64,000 nt of DNA from Bradyrhizobium sp. WBAH42. GTDB taxonomy: Bacteria > Pseudomonadota > Alphaproteobacteria > Rhizobiales > Xanthobacteraceae. Location of the stretch: positions 7,697,001 to 7,761,000 of the forward strand of contig NZ_CP036533.1 in NCBI RefSeq assembly GCF_024585265.1. The letters are read 5' to 3'. The notes under the pieces are model-generated. The model did not search any database. It was not told the DNA's origin and saw nothing but the letters and a program-made list of their open reading frames with translations. This document shows positions 8,676 through 18,531 of the stretch, one piece after another; position 1 is the stretch's first letter, and every line of letters begins with the position of its first letter. Both the position numbers and the translations under genes were made by a program.

Positions 8676-9811
8676 CGAACACATCTTCACACGCTCAATT
8701 CACCGCCCCGCGCAAAAGCAGCGTTCTCCCCAGCCCCAAACATAAAAGAGGGCACAGTTTGAGCAAATAGGTTCGGCGCTGCGGCTGACTGCAGTAACTG
8801 CAGCGCCGGACAGGCCGATAAGCTAGGTTTATCCCTAATGCTAAACGTCGGATCATGATCGTGACCTTGCGCGAGGAATATTCTTACCCAGCTGATCGAT
8901 CGCTGCAACAGGCGAGTCCTGCGCAACGGCATCGCTAAGCGAGCATTGCGTCCATCAACCCGACATTCTCTCGGCGGAGATTTGAGTCATGCCCAAGCGG
9001 CTGCGTTTGCAACCGGCGACTTGCGCAACTGCACGAGTGCGGCACCAATCTTCGGGCGAGGACGAGGGCTGAGCTTATAGTGAAAAGATCTTCGTCGAGC
9101 GACCGATCGGAACGTTGAGCAGCGATCCCTGGCTAGAGTTGTTACGCAGATGCTCATCCAAGCTACCAACAGCAAGAGCATACTTGTAGGCAGCTGAGCT
9201 CTCCCGCTCGTTCTCCTTGATGATAGTCGACCTGTACACTCTCAAGACCTCAGCTTCAGCGGCGGACCGAATTGGGCTGGCTTTGCGAACGATGCTGACT
9301 CCGCCCGTAGCGCGCGGGGCGCGCAGACGATCGAGTCCGGCAAGGACGCCACGCTCGCCGGCCATTCTAACTCGTTTCGTAAAGAAGCTCGGCTATGCCC
9401 AGCTTCTCGTTGTAGTCGAGCCATCATCCCAATCTCAGAAGAGCGTCCACATGATCCTTAGCACGACGCTCCTTGGACCTAGCCTGATGCGTGCCCGACC
9501 TTACCACCTTAACAAGCGGCCCATCTTGGGAACCGAGAGGCTCGCCACTACAGTCTGCGAAACCCCACGCTACCCGGAATACAGCATCACGCAGCGCCGA
9601 CGCGCCTCCCTGGTTTCACCCAGCGACAAAGATGCAACTTTCGCTCGGATGGCACGTGGTGGCCTGTACATGGACCAATGTTAACCATGGCTTCCTACCA
9701 GAACTGTCGCACCTTACGAGAAACACTGACCACAAGATGTGAAAGCGTCTAAATTTCCCGGAGAGCTCACCCGCCACTCGGTTCTCAGCGAATCATACCA
9801 GGCGCGCCACC
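8676..9811. other. Long stretch without a recognised gene
   Basis: Several open frames of 60-155 codons occur on both strands, but they overlap each other, lack good start signals and show no family motif. The minus-strand frame at 9075-9365 (alternating charged and hydrophobic residues) may be the remains of a gene I cannot identify. Confidence 0.45.
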
Positions 9812-10477
9812 TCATAGCCGAACGGTAGAACTTTCGACGATCCGGCGGTTGGCGCCGCCCCTTTTTGAACAGAAGTAGACGAGAGATCGGCGTTCCCCGC
9901 TCGACACCGGCTTTACTTCATGCCGTACCTTACATGTTGTGACAAGCACTGCACCAAATGGTGGTCGGAATACGTGCTGTTCGTACCCGGTAGGATATAC
10001 CACGAACTCACCCCCCTCGAAGTCTCGCGCTAGCTGCACAATCACCGCGTACTCAAAATCCGGATCACTCTTCGCATCCAAATGGATGCCCACAAAGGAC
10101 CCAGGCGGCATACGATGCATTTGGCACCGGCGAACCACGTAATCTGAGGATGCTCCGAAGATCTGTCTTAGCGCGAAGCTGCGGTCTTTACTTTCAAGTA
10201 GCTCCATAATCTGCCCTGAAGCTGCACCATCCACGTTGCTAGGCTTGCGACCTGGTGGATCTACCCTTATGCGCTTGACAAAGACGCTGTGCAAGTCGCC
10301 GGCATCTCCCTCCCGGACTTCTTCTTCGGGAATCTCAGCCTGCAGCTCATCGATCTTGGTCAAGTCGGCTTGAGTGAACAGTATCTGGGGGGCGATAACG
10401 GCCGTCCCCTTTACTAGCAGCTCTATGCGGTACTTTGTCAGCATTTCCTGTGAAAGCTGGCGGGATTTATCACTCAT
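9812..10477 (-). CDS. 2-oxoglutarate/Fe(II)-dependent oxygenase (prolyl-hydroxylase-like)
   Basis: 221 residues from the ATG at 10477. The double-stranded beta-helix iron site is visible: the HxD motif in GIHLDAKSD, then a distal histidine in KVRHEV, followed by the 2-oxoglutarate-binding Arg in GERRSLVYF. The layout matches the P4Hc/PiuC-like branch, which hydroxylates amino-acid side chains or small molecules using O2 and 2-oxoglutarate. The ATG overlaps the stop of the upstream gene as ATGA, so the two are translationally coupled; an alternative start 12 bases upstream is less likely. Together with the upstream oxidase fusion this forms a two-gene oxidative module. Substrate unknown. Confidence 0.8.
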   Translation of the reverse strand: MSDKSRQLSQEMLTKYRIELLVKGTAVIAPQILFTQADLTKIDELQAEIPEEEVREGDAGDLHSVFVKRIRVDPPGRKPSNVDGAASGQIMELLESKDRSFALRQIFGASSDYVVRRCQMHRMPPGSFVGIHLDAKSDPDFEYAVIVQLARDFEGGEFVVYPTGYEQHVFRPPFGAVLVTTCKVRHEVKPVSSGERRSLVYFCSKRGGANRRIVESSTVRL

Positions 10478-11697
10478 TGTGCGCGCCATTCGAGCTCACT
10501 CCTTTGATCTTCGAAGCAGGACTCCGGGTCCTTGTGCATTGAGACGAGTGCTTTCTCCCAATGCTCGCCATCGAACTCGGTTATTCTTGCGAGTGCGACC
10601 GTCCTTCTATCCAGGCATCGAATATTTACGCTGAACCCGGAGGGGTTCGACCTCGGCCTATAGAATGGCTTTACCCCACAAACCCGGCAAAACGTGTGCC
10701 CGGCAATGTTCTTGTTGAACTGATATGTCGTGAGGACTTCTTCACCGCGCTCGATGCGTAACTTATCGCCAGTTACTAGCAAGTGAAGAAACCCAGACAT
10801 TTGACAAATCGAGCAATTGCAACGAGCTCCAGAGAGCTCTCGCGGCGCGCTGACGTAGAACTTGACAGAGCCACAATGGCAACTGCCATGATGTTCGATC
10901 TCTGAGTGATCATCCACCGCGCGTGCCGCAGTTGAAGTGAGATCGCGGCACCATTGGACGCTGAGCCCATAGGCCCGGAGGAATTCATTCAAAAACCGAT
11001 CACTACGGTCAGGCTGCACAAGTTCGCCAATCAGCCGACCTGTCATTTCTCCGTGGTACTTCTCAGCGGGATCTTCTCCGCCCACATGGCTGCGAAAATA
11101 TTCCAGATCTTCCGACTTCGCCTTAAACGTTTTGACCAGGGCGGTCCACAGCGACTGGATCATGTCCGCAGCATGTAGCTCAAAAGCTACCATGTAAGCG
11201 CAACGAACGAGGGCGTCTTTCGATGACAATCCGGCGTAGAGAGAATGCAGATACTGCTTCGTCCTAGAGCTATAGTTGGGCAGTATTGCTCGGCCGAGTA
11301 GTCGGGAGGCATCCTTCTTCAACAGGTTGGAGTGAAAGTTTTCTGTCAACAGAATATCCGGTAGCGCGGCGTTGCCTCCCTGCAGAATTCGGCCATGGCC
11401 ACCGGTCTCATCCCACGAGATAAAGTTCGCGACCACGCTGGTCACCTCAAGGTCTCTCGCAATATCCCGATTGTGATACATTGCATCGAATATGAGGTCC
11501 CTTTGTGAGCCCGCCTGCAGATACGGGAACGCCTGTGACATCGCCAGGTATTCGGGCAGCAGTCTGGCGGCCTGATCTTCGGACAACTGCGAGGCGAACG
11601 GATGCGTGCCGAACAAGGCTCGCGCTTGCTCGGTCAAGTACTCGTAGCAAAGCTTCGGAGGCTGATCCGCGGCAAATCGAGACGTTTGAGATGTCAT
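10474..11697 (-). CDS. Fusion of a haem-oxygenase-like iron oxidase domain and a C-terminal GFA/CENP-V zinc domain
   Basis: 407 residues from the ATG at 11697. About residues 40-260 look like the helical TenA/haem-oxygenase fold used by iron-containing oxidases. Candidate metal ligands are E84, E173, H175, and the helix with H204, E208 and H215. Residues 265-400 are a GFA (glutathione-dependent formaldehyde-activating / CENP-V) domain with the full zinc pattern: C273-x-C275, C293-x-C295-x2-C298 and C337-x2-C340. GFA domains bind zinc and often glutathione-type thiol adducts. The fusion suggests that an oxidation product, possibly an aldehyde, is handed to the zinc domain. AGGGG precedes the chosen ATG. 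The gene is coupled to the 2OG oxygenase by an ATGA overlap. Confidence 0.7.
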   Translation of the reverse strand: MTSQTSRFAADQPPKLCYEYLTEQARALFGTHPFASQLSEDQAARLLPEYLAMSQAFPYLQAGSQRDLIFDAMYHNRDIARDLEVTSVVANFISWDETGGHGRILQGGNAALPDILLTENFHSNLLKKDASRLLGRAILPNYSSRTKQYLHSLYAGLSSKDALVRCAYMVAFELHAADMIQSLWTALVKTFKAKSEDLEYFRSHVGGEDPAEKYHGEMTGRLIGELVQPDRSDRFLNEFLRAYGLSVQWCRDLTSTAARAVDDHSEIEHHGSCHCGSVKFYVSAPRELSGARCNCSICQMSGFLHLLVTGDKLRIERGEEVLTTYQFNKNIAGHTFCRVCGVKPFYRPRSNPSGFSVNIRCLDRRTVALARITEFDGEHWEKALVSMHKDPESCFEDQRSELEWRAQ

Positions 11698-11736
11698 TTG
11701 ACCCCTGCAGATGAGAAGCGGACGGTCCTTGACGAA

Positions 11737-11751
11737 GCAACTTCGTGCCCC
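11737..11751 (-). promoter_or_regulatory. Possible sigma-54 (-24/-12) promoter of the oxidase operon
   Basis: On the minus strand the sequence reads GGGGCACGAAGTTGC. GG and GC can be spaced by ten bases, but then the -24 box reads GGGGC rather than TGGCAC; the better GGCAC alignment is one base short. The distance to the ATG, about 40 bases, is suitable. It is tentative. Confidence 0.3.
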
Positions 11752-12338
11752 GGCCAACTTTTAACCGTCCCAGGTTCATTGGCTTTGAAGGGCCAATGAT
11801 CGCGTTCGCCTTCTAGGCGACTATTTGTCGTTTGCTCCGCGAACGCAGACAGCGGCATGCTCAGTGCAGCTCATGAGCATCGAAGGAATGCGGAGCGCCG
11901 GGAATCCGGTCGGATTCCTGTCCACCAGCAGTCCGGCGCCGCAATGCCCGCCACGACTAGCATTCGCGCGGAGACTCAAACGGATATTGCGCCCCCAGGC
12001 CATTTTGAAGCTAATGTCGCGTGCGCGAGTGGCGTGCCTTGCCGCTCGGCACGCGTGCAGCTTTCACGATCTTGAGCGAACGGATCAAGCCCTCGCGGTT
12101 GCCGCTCGCGCCATTTCGCCGAACCACCGTCAGCCTGGGACAGCATTGTAGACTCCAGTTTGTACGTATGATGCTCTTAAGGTCTTTGGTCCCTGATGTC
12201 ACACCGCTCCGGGCGGCACAAAGCCTCTCAAAGCGACCCTCGCCTGTTCTTACCACCTCTAAATTCTTGGTGCGTTCGACGGGTAAGATAGGCAGACCCC
12301 CACGAGTGCGGCGATGATACATTCCTGGAGCGTATCTA
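11752..12338. other. Intergenic, no gene recognised
   Basis: Only short open frames without start signals. A minus-strand frame at 11821-12003 contains a cysteine-rich end but no family could be assigned. Confidence 0.45.
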
Positions 12339-13205
12339 CTATGATGGCCTAGCCTCTCCCGATCGAGCGTCACGAGCAAGTGCCGCAAGATCGGTTTCGA
12401 GCTTCGGTTGAAGTGAGAACATTGCGTCTATCAACGCCTGCGCCGGTTGCTCGGCGGCCTCAACCAGCGCCGCCCTCTCGGCCCGTGCAGAGGGAGCGAA
12501 CACACGCTTAACGACCGTCGGCGAGCCCTTGAGCCCGCAGTTGGAGGTGTCTTCGACACCGGCTTCTTGCGCGCTCCATTTCACGATTTGGGCACGCGCG
12601 GCACGCAGGGCATCCGCCATCGCGCCGCGCCGGATTTGATTCGTCGCCTCAAGCATGGTGATGAGGCATGGTAATTTAGCTTGCAACACCTGCACACCAC
12701 CTTCGCAGCGTCGTTCCACTTCAATCGTTTGAGCGGCGAGGTCCAAGGATCTGATCTTCGCAACGTAAGTTAGCTGCACTACGCCCATTCGCTTTGCGAC
12801 GCCGGGCCCAACCTGCGCAGTATCGCCATCGATGGTCTGCTTTCCCGTGAAAATGAGATTTGTCGAGCCATAGTCCTTACCGATTTTCCGGATGGCGGTT
12901 GCAAGTGCATACGTTGTGGCCAGCGTGTCGGAGCCAGCAAAGCAGCGATCCGTGAGCAGGACGGCGCGATCGGCACCGTAAGCCAACGCCTTTCGCAAGG
13001 ACTCTTCTGCCGATGGCGGTCCCATGGTAAGCACGGTAATTTCGCCGCCGAACCGATCACGCAGTTCAAGCGCGGCCTCGAGCGCGAAGAGGTCATATGG
13101 GTTGATGATGGTCGGCACTCCCTGACGCATGATTGTATTGGTCACGGGATGAACACGAATTTGCGCCGAGTCCGGAACCTGTTTGATGCAGACGACATTG
13201 TGCAC
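12339..13205 (-). CDS. fixA: FixA, electron transfer flavoprotein beta subunit
   Basis: 288 residues starting at a GTG (13205) with AGGAG seven bases upstream. The protein opens with HNVVCIKQVPD, typical of the ETF beta/FixA family, and contains the NPYDLFALEAAL and GKQTIDGDTAQVGP segments that line the nucleotide-binding cleft. FixAB, with FixC and FixX, feeds low-potential electrons from NADH to nitrogenase by flavin-based bifurcation. FixB, C and X are not in the window, so fixA is separated from them, as reported for B. japonicum. A -24/-12 promoter at 13244-13259 places it under NifA and sigma-54. Confidence 0.95.
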   Translation of the reverse strand: MHNVVCIKQVPDSAQIRVHPVTNTIMRQGVPTIINPYDLFALEAALELRDRFGGEITVLTMGPPSAEESLRKALAYGADRAVLLTDRCFAGSDTLATTYALATAIRKIGKDYGSTNLIFTGKQTIDGDTAQVGPGVAKRMGVVQLTYVAKIRSLDLAAQTIEVERRCEGGVQVLQAKLPCLITMLEATNQIRRGAMADALRAARAQIVKWSAQEAGVEDTSNCGLKGSPTVVKRVFAPSARAERAALVEAAEQPAQALIDAMFSLQPKLETDLAALARDARSGEARPS

Positions 13206-13243
13206 GATGATGCTCCTAAAGTTGCGATAGCTACGAAGAGAAC

Positions 13244-13259
13244 AGCAAGTGTTGTACCA
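13244..13259 (-). promoter_or_regulatory. Sigma-54 (-24/-12) promoter of fixA
   Basis: The minus strand reads TGGTACAACACTTGCT, with GG and GC separated by exactly ten bases as required for RpoN. It lies about 40 bases upstream of the fixA GTG. I did not find an unambiguous TGT-N10-ACA NifA site nearby. Confidence 0.7.
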
Positions 13260-13704
13260 CCGCCGCCGTTCTGGAATCGGCTCGCTGTCACAAAGGCTTA
13301 AACGGGGCGATAACGCGCTCCAGCCCGCTTTCGTGACGAACGAATGCCGACACAGGTCAGGGCACCGACAACGCCGTTCCGCTCGGCACGCCAGCCGAGA
13401 GACCAAGGAATGCTCGCACGATGAATGCCGCGCAAACACTGCCGGCATCGGGCTGATCGACGGTTAAGCATCGTCACTCACTCGTCCGCAGAATAGGGAT
13501 GATAGGTTGTTACCTGTTCGAGCCACGGACGGATCGCGATTGTATGGCCAGCAGGTGAGGCTCTTTTAACTCATGGCGCTCAAATCGAAGTTGCGCGCCA
13601 CGTCGTTGCCTCAGGCCGGCCGTTTCCCTTGCGGTTGCGTAGATTGCTTCTTATCATTCTTCACGTATCTGTTTGGCCCTAGCGGCTCCGGCGGATGTGG
13701 TCGT
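13260..13704. other. nifA-fixA intergenic region
   Basis: No gene recognised between the end of nifA and the fixA promoter. Confidence 0.5.
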
Positions 13705-15450
13705 TCAGAACCGCTTTATCTCAATTCCGTATTTCCGGAGCGCATAGCCAATTTGGCGCGGGGTTAATCCAAGTAGGCGCGCTGCCTTGGCCTGCACCCA
13801 GCCAGATTTCTCCATGGCCGCAATGACCCGCTCCCGATCGGTCATGCTCGCACCACCAACGAGAGCTGTGCCGGCAGGTCGCAGTGGGGCCGGTTCGTAG
13901 ACAGGCGGCGGCGGCAACGCCGTTTGAGCTAGCGGAGTGATGGACTTTGCAGGCGCAGGTTGCATGGTTACCGCCAGGTCGGTCTTGTCGTTCGATGTGG
14001 TTTTCCAGAGCATCATGGAAAGGCACTGGCCTTGGCAGCATGCAAAGTCACTTCTCACAATCGACGGCCCGGTACACAGCGTCGCTGTTCGCTCGATGCA
14101 GTTTTCGAGTTCGCGAATATTTCCTGGAAACCCGCAGTTCATCAGTACCTCGATCGCACTGGCCTCCAGGGTGAGCGTACGGCCGTTCTCGCTATTGAAC
14201 TTTCTGAGGAACTCTCGGGCTAGCAGCGGAATATCACTGCGCCTTTCGCGCAGCGGCGGCAATAACAAGGGAACTACGCTAATACGATAGTAGAGGTCCG
14301 CGCGGAACTCGCTCCTTGCGACGGCCTCTTCAAGGTTCTTGTTTGTCGCAGCTATGACTCGAACATCGACTTTAAGCGTGTGATTGCTGCCGACGCGCTC
14401 AAACTCCTGCTCTTGCAGAACTCGCAGCAACTTCGCTTGGAACGGAGCTGAGATCTCTCCGATCTCATCCAGAAATAGCGTCCCTTTGTCAGCAAGCTCG
14501 AAGCGCCCCTTGCGCGAGCTTACCGCACCGGTAAAGGCACCTTTCTCATGGCCAAACAATTCCGATTCCAGGACCGTCTCAGGGAGCGCCGCGCAATTCA
14601 GTTTAACGAACGGTCGTTTAGCACGGGACGAGGACTCGTGAATGGCCTTGGCTACGAGCTCCTTGCCGGTGCCGGATTCGCCACGCAGCAGAACCGTGCT
14701 GCTCGATTTGGCTACAACCGCAATCTTCTCGAGCAGCCCGCTCAGCGCGGCGCTGTCGCCGATGATCCCGTGGGCGGGAAGCTTCTTGCGCTCGCGAGCG
14801 GCCACCCCAAGCTCAACGATCTTCTGTGGCTGGTCTTTGTCCACTAACAATCGTTCGCGATCGCAGGCCAACAAGCGATGTAGCTTTACTGTTTGCCCCA
14901 CCAAGTTGGCGACCATAACGAGCAGCCGCGCATCGTGCTCGAGCCGAAGACTGGAACCATCGTCCTTGATACGGTCTACCGTCAGCGTACCGACCACCCT
15001 CGGATCAATACGAATAGGAATTCCAATGAACGATACGGGCATGCTGTCGGAGACGCCGAGAAGCTCCCGGTCCGCAGCGCTGAAGGCCGGCTCGTCGGCT
15101 ACGCTCTCGACAACAAGAGGCCTGTCTGTCGCCACGATCTGGGCGATTGCACTCTGCGGCAGGCACGTGCGGTAACGTTCGTCGCTGCCTTCGCTCCAAC
15201 CGGAGCCGACTGTAATTTCCGGGATGCCGTTATCGTCCAGTAGTGAGACGATGCCGTGTCGCATCTGCACAAACGATTGCAGGAGGCCAAGGACCTTGGC
15301 CAACGTGACTTCGAGCCGGCCAGGAGCGCTGACTATTTTCGATATTTCGCAGATGCCGGCCAGCGCACTCTCATGCGACGGCTGCCCCGAGGGATTACAC
15401 TGCGGCTCCGGTTGCGAGGCAGGTCGTTCCGAGGGTGGGATATGCAGCAT
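13705..15450 (-). CDS. nifA: NifA, sigma-54-dependent activator of nitrogen fixation genes
   Basis: 581 residues from the ATG at 15450, which has GGAGG upstream; a longer in-frame start at 15519 lacks support. Domains: N-terminal GAF (about 25-190), central AAA+ with Walker A GESGTGKE (257-264), the sigma-54 contact loop GAFTGA (304-309), and a C-terminal Fis-type helix-turn-helix (about 540-581). The cysteine pattern C439-x11-C451-x19-C471-x4-C476 is exactly that of the oxygen-sensitive rhizobial NifA proteins. The protein activates nif and fix promoters with -24/-12 boxes under low oxygen. It follows fixR on the same strand about 250 bases downstream, as in the known fixR-nifA operon. Confidence 0.98.
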   Translation of the reverse strand: MLHIPPSERPASQPEPQCNPSGQPSHESALAGICEISKIVSAPGRLEVTLAKVLGLLQSFVQMRHGIVSLLDDNGIPEITVGSGWSEGSDERYRTCLPQSAIAQIVATDRPLVVESVADEPAFSAADRELLGVSDSMPVSFIGIPIRIDPRVVGTLTVDRIKDDGSSLRLEHDARLLVMVANLVGQTVKLHRLLACDRERLLVDKDQPQKIVELGVAARERKKLPAHGIIGDSAALSGLLEKIAVVAKSSSTVLLRGESGTGKELVAKAIHESSSRAKRPFVKLNCAALPETVLESELFGHEKGAFTGAVSSRKGRFELADKGTLFLDEIGEISAPFQAKLLRVLQEQEFERVGSNHTLKVDVRVIAATNKNLEEAVARSEFRADLYYRISVVPLLLPPLRERRSDIPLLAREFLRKFNSENGRTLTLEASAIEVLMNCGFPGNIRELENCIERTATLCTGPSIVRSDFACCQGQCLSMMLWKTTSNDKTDLAVTMQPAPAKSITPLAQTALPPPPVYEPAPLRPAGTALVGGASMTDRERVIAAMEKSGWVQAKAARLLGLTPRQIGYALRKYGIEIKRF

Positions 15451-15701
15451 GAGCCTGCCTCCGTTGTCTTGATTATCCTCCCTTGAGCCATGTTGGGGTT
15501 GGTGAGCTTCGTTCTGCATGTCACTCTCGATCTAGCCTCAAGTGTTGACGAGATGACATAGAACCGTGACACCTGATTATGGCACGACACCGCACTTGCA
15601 ATGTGCCCTCGTTTCACTTTTTGCGGATCGTGTGCGCGTCGTCAGCGGAGAACATACGCGCCGCTGCAGGGCAAGTCAGCTGGATCGCCAGAGCGCCGAC
15701 T

Positions 15702-16538
15702 TTACAAATGCTGCCCACCATTGATCGGCACCTCGGCTCCCGTGACGTAACTCGCCGCATCTGAGCATAGGAAGAAGATGACCTTTGCCACTTCATCCGG
15801 GGTCCCCACCCGGCGCAGCGGGATACTAGGCACGAGACGGGCCTCCGTGTCTGGTGACAGCATGTCAGTCTTGATTTCGCCCGGCGCGATCGCATTCACA
15901 CGAATGCCATGCGGCGCATAATCATAGGCCAGTTCGCGTGTGAGGCTCGCAAGCGCCGCCTTCGAGGTCGCATACGCGCTACCGGCGAACGGATGCACCC
16001 GTGAGCCTGCGATTGAAGTCACATTTACGATTGATCCTGACGCGGCTCTTAGCTCGTCAAACAAACCCTGCGCCAGCAGGATCGGCGCCACCAGATTAAG
16101 ATGAAATACCCCCATCCAGGTCTCGGTTGACGTGGTCAATGACGTCATCCGATTCCCAGTGGGCGTTTTCGGCGACACACCGGCATTATTCACCAGCGCG
16201 TGCAAGGGCGCACCAGCCAAGCGCTTCTTGACCTCGGTGATCGCACGCGGCAGCATTCGATGATTGCTGAGGTCGATCTGGAAATGATCGTCATTCCCTG
16301 GCTCCCAGGGGCATCGCTCGCTGTCGAAAGGTTGGCGTGCGCAAGAAATGACACGCCAGCCCGCCTCCGAGAAGAGCTTGGCAGTGGCATGACCAATTCC
16401 GCGTGATGCCCCGGTGAGCAACATCGTCTTCCGTTCTCTACGATCATCACGCGCTGTATCGGCGTGAACGAGGCAATCAAAATGTGTTTCGGCCCGCGGC
16501 TCTCCAATCAGATCGTCATTCGGCAGATCGAGACCCAA
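15702..16538 (-). CDS. fixR: FixR, short-chain dehydrogenase/reductase of the fixR-nifA operon
   Basis: 278 residues with the classical SDR signatures: the cofactor loop TGASRGIG near residue 43, NNAGVS, and the catalytic Ser-Tyr-Lys in YATSKAAL. The physiological reaction of FixR is not known; its position before nifA is conserved in Bradyrhizobium. The TTG at 16538 is accepted as start because AAGGAGG lies six bases upstream. A -24/-12 promoter is found about 30 bases before it, consistent with NifA-controlled autoactivation of the operon at low oxygen. Confidence 0.93.
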   Translation of the reverse strand: MGLDLPNDDLIGEPRAETHFDCLVHADTARDDRRERKTMLLTGASRGIGHATAKLFSEAGWRVISCARQPFDSERCPWEPGNDDHFQIDLSNHRMLPRAITEVKKRLAGAPLHALVNNAGVSPKTPTGNRMTSLTTSTETWMGVFHLNLVAPILLAQGLFDELRAASGSIVNVTSIAGSRVHPFAGSAYATSKAALASLTRELAYDYAPHGIRVNAIAPGEIKTDMLSPDTEARLVPSIPLRRVGTPDEVAKVIFFLCSDAASYVTGAEVPINGGQHL

Positions 16539-16570
16539 GGCCGCCTCCTTACTGTTGCGCGGCGCACGCG

Positions 16571-16587
16571 TAGCAGGATTTGCGCCA
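16571..16587 (-). promoter_or_regulatory. Sigma-54 (-24/-12) promoter of fixR-nifA
   Basis: The minus strand reads TGGCGCAAATCCTGCTA, with GG and GC ten bases apart. This agrees with the known RpoN-dependent fixR promoter of B. japonicum, giving a leader of about 20 bases. Confidence 0.75.
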
Positions 16588-17264
16588 CTGCGGTGCAGGT
16601 AAATGACTTCCGTTTTGCGTCCTAACGTCGCGCAGGCCGAACATTTGGCGGATTTCGGACAGTCGTGGGTGTGCTTTGTGACAACGATGGCACATCAGCT
16701 ACGTAAGCTCTCTAGCACACTCGCCTGCTTCATCACAGGGGTACGGGCCGCGCTCGCTTTCTTGATCGCGCAACCGAATGAGCCTGAGGCTTGTCGGCGC
16801 CTCGCCGAAGCAAAAGACCGCTCGGGAGCGACCACGGTCATTTTGGCGCGCTAACTCCAAAACTGACGTACCAGCCTCGCACGTCAGATTCGTCAATCGT
16901 CGATTTTGTTTGTCGCACCCCGTTCTGAGCAGAACTGGGATATCGCCGGACCGGCTGGCTCCAGGCACGAGCTGGCGAACTCATATGTTCATCCACGCTC
17001 GAGCACTGATCAGCTCCGATTTGTGGCTGACCGAAGGATGACGACGACGTGTTACGTCGGCTTAACGCTGCGCAGCACTTTAGGGCGGTTGTTATCGACG
17101 TCACGGCTCAAGCGAAGGCACTTGGCCGTCGCTTCGTTGTGTTCTTCTCTGCAAGTTCTTGCCAACAGCATCACGTTGGGCAGACGATTGTCGGCCGTAC
17201 AAGAACTGGCAGTACTCTTGGATGCAAAGAGCGGCAATCAGGTCGATCAAGCGGGTTACAACTT
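16588..17264. other. fixR upstream region, no gene recognised
   Basis: It should contain activator-binding sites for fixR-nifA. Open frames present show no family motif. Confidence 0.5.
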
Positions 17265-18236
17265 TCATGAAGCGACGAGCTCTTGCGAGTTGTCTTCGAT
17301 CAAGATCAACCTGCTCGGATCGTTCAACTCGAATTCTATAACGCGCGGAGCAAAGAGACGCGCATAGCGCGTGAAGGCGCTCGTTGGGGGGAAACGGATC
17401 ACCGTGTCGCAGCGCGCAAGGAGATACATCTCAGTGAGGGCAGAAAAGCCACCCTCTGCTCCGAAGGCGGCGTTGTGCAACGGGCCGGCGTGAGGCGCCT
17501 GGAACTGTTTTGGAATCGCAAAAACATCGGGAAATATTGCCGAAACCTGCTCAAGGACGAGCGCGCTGTCCGTGCACAGGAACGCCCTCACAGGCTTCGC
17601 ATGTGGTAACGCCCTCGCCTTGTCAATGGCATTACAGATCTGTCGAAAGGCGCGCTCCGCGTCCCCCCAGTAGGGAGCATGCCCCATAATGTCCTCACCG
17701 TTGCCATGCCGGACATGAATGCCGATCACGCTGTACGGCTCAAAGTGCTCGCGGTAGATGGCATCAATCCGAGCCTGAATTGCAGCTCGCGGCTTGATCC
17801 TCCGAAAGATCTCTCGCTCCGCCTCCTGATCGCAGCGCCACATCAGGCAGGCATCACATACAACTGTGCTAGCGTCACTATCTCTCTGACTTTGGAACAG
17901 TTGATCGAGTTGGTCGCGTTCCCGGAAGATCTGCTCGTCCGGCCGATAGACGCAATCGATAGACGGCTTGTTCCACCATGCCGGAAAGAATGGTCCCGGA
18001 AATGAACGCTTGTTGATGTCGTCGCCGCAAATCACCGGCACGCCGGCAATGTCTTCAACCGGTTCGAAGAAGACCGGGAAGGCATTGGTGAATGGTTCAT
18101 CAAGATAGCAAGACCCCCGCCAATCGATGGCTAGCGTCCGCCCTGTCTGCTTTGCGAAACGCCAAGCCGCCGCCAGCGACCACAGACAGTCACCAAAACC
18201 CGTACGTCGCCGGGACACTACGAACCTATCATTCAT
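17265..18236 (-). CDS. nodZ: NodZ, alpha-1,6-fucosyltransferase of Nod factor
   Basis: 323 residues from the ATG at 18236. The N terminus VVSRRRTGFGDCLWSLA and the motif IGIHVRHGNGEDIMGHAPYW (including the conserved Arg-His that contacts GDP-fucose), plus CTDSALVLE and RFPPTSAFTRYA, are the NodZ/FUT8 family motifs. It transfers fucose to the 6-position of the reducing-end GlcNAc of lipochitooligosaccharides. The frame extends upstream to 18377, but the known protein begins at the segment I chose; neither start has a strong ribosome-binding site. It is the last gene of the nod operon, about 300 bases beyond the truncated nolO. Confidence 0.93.
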   Translation of the reverse strand: MNDRFVVSRRRTGFGDCLWSLAAAWRFAKQTGRTLAIDWRGSCYLDEPFTNAFPVFFEPVEDIAGVPVICGDDINKRSFPGPFFPAWWNKPSIDCVYRPDEQIFRERDQLDQLFQSQRDSDASTVVCDACLMWRCDQEAEREIFRRIKPRAAIQARIDAIYREHFEPYSVIGIHVRHGNGEDIMGHAPYWGDAERAFRQICNAIDKARALPHAKPVRAFLCTDSALVLEQVSAIFPDVFAIPKQFQAPHAGPLHNAAFGAEGGFSALTEMYLLARCDTVIRFPPTSAFTRYARLFAPRVIEFELNDPSRLILIEDNSQELVAS

Positions 18237-18531
18237 CGCACCACTAACCATCTCGATTGCCTTTTCGCGCGCTCCTGGTTGGACAAAAGACATCGATACA
18301 GACATCTCGGGTTTCTTCTCGCCCGGCGTCACGGTCTGAAATCGCGGTGCCGGCGAGCTGCGTCGGTAGAACTTCATAGCATGCCTAACCGTGATGGCCG
18401 CGTTCTCTCAACATTTTCTGTCCTTTCTTCAGCGGTCTTGCATCGACCTGCCCGAAGTCCGATGCCCAATGCGCCCTGTGCGTCGCATGGACTGGCCCCC
18501 TCGCATGCAGGCATAGGAAGCGTGGCCATGC

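Noticed and set aside
13300..13420. A TGT-N10-ACA NifA site upstream of fixA
   Set aside because: No pair of TGT and ACA with ten-base spacing was found in the stretch examined.
13206..13448. An upstream extension of fixA by 81 codons
   Set aside because: The GTG at 13205 has a good ribosome-binding site, and the extension would run across the -24/-12 promoter at 13244-13259.
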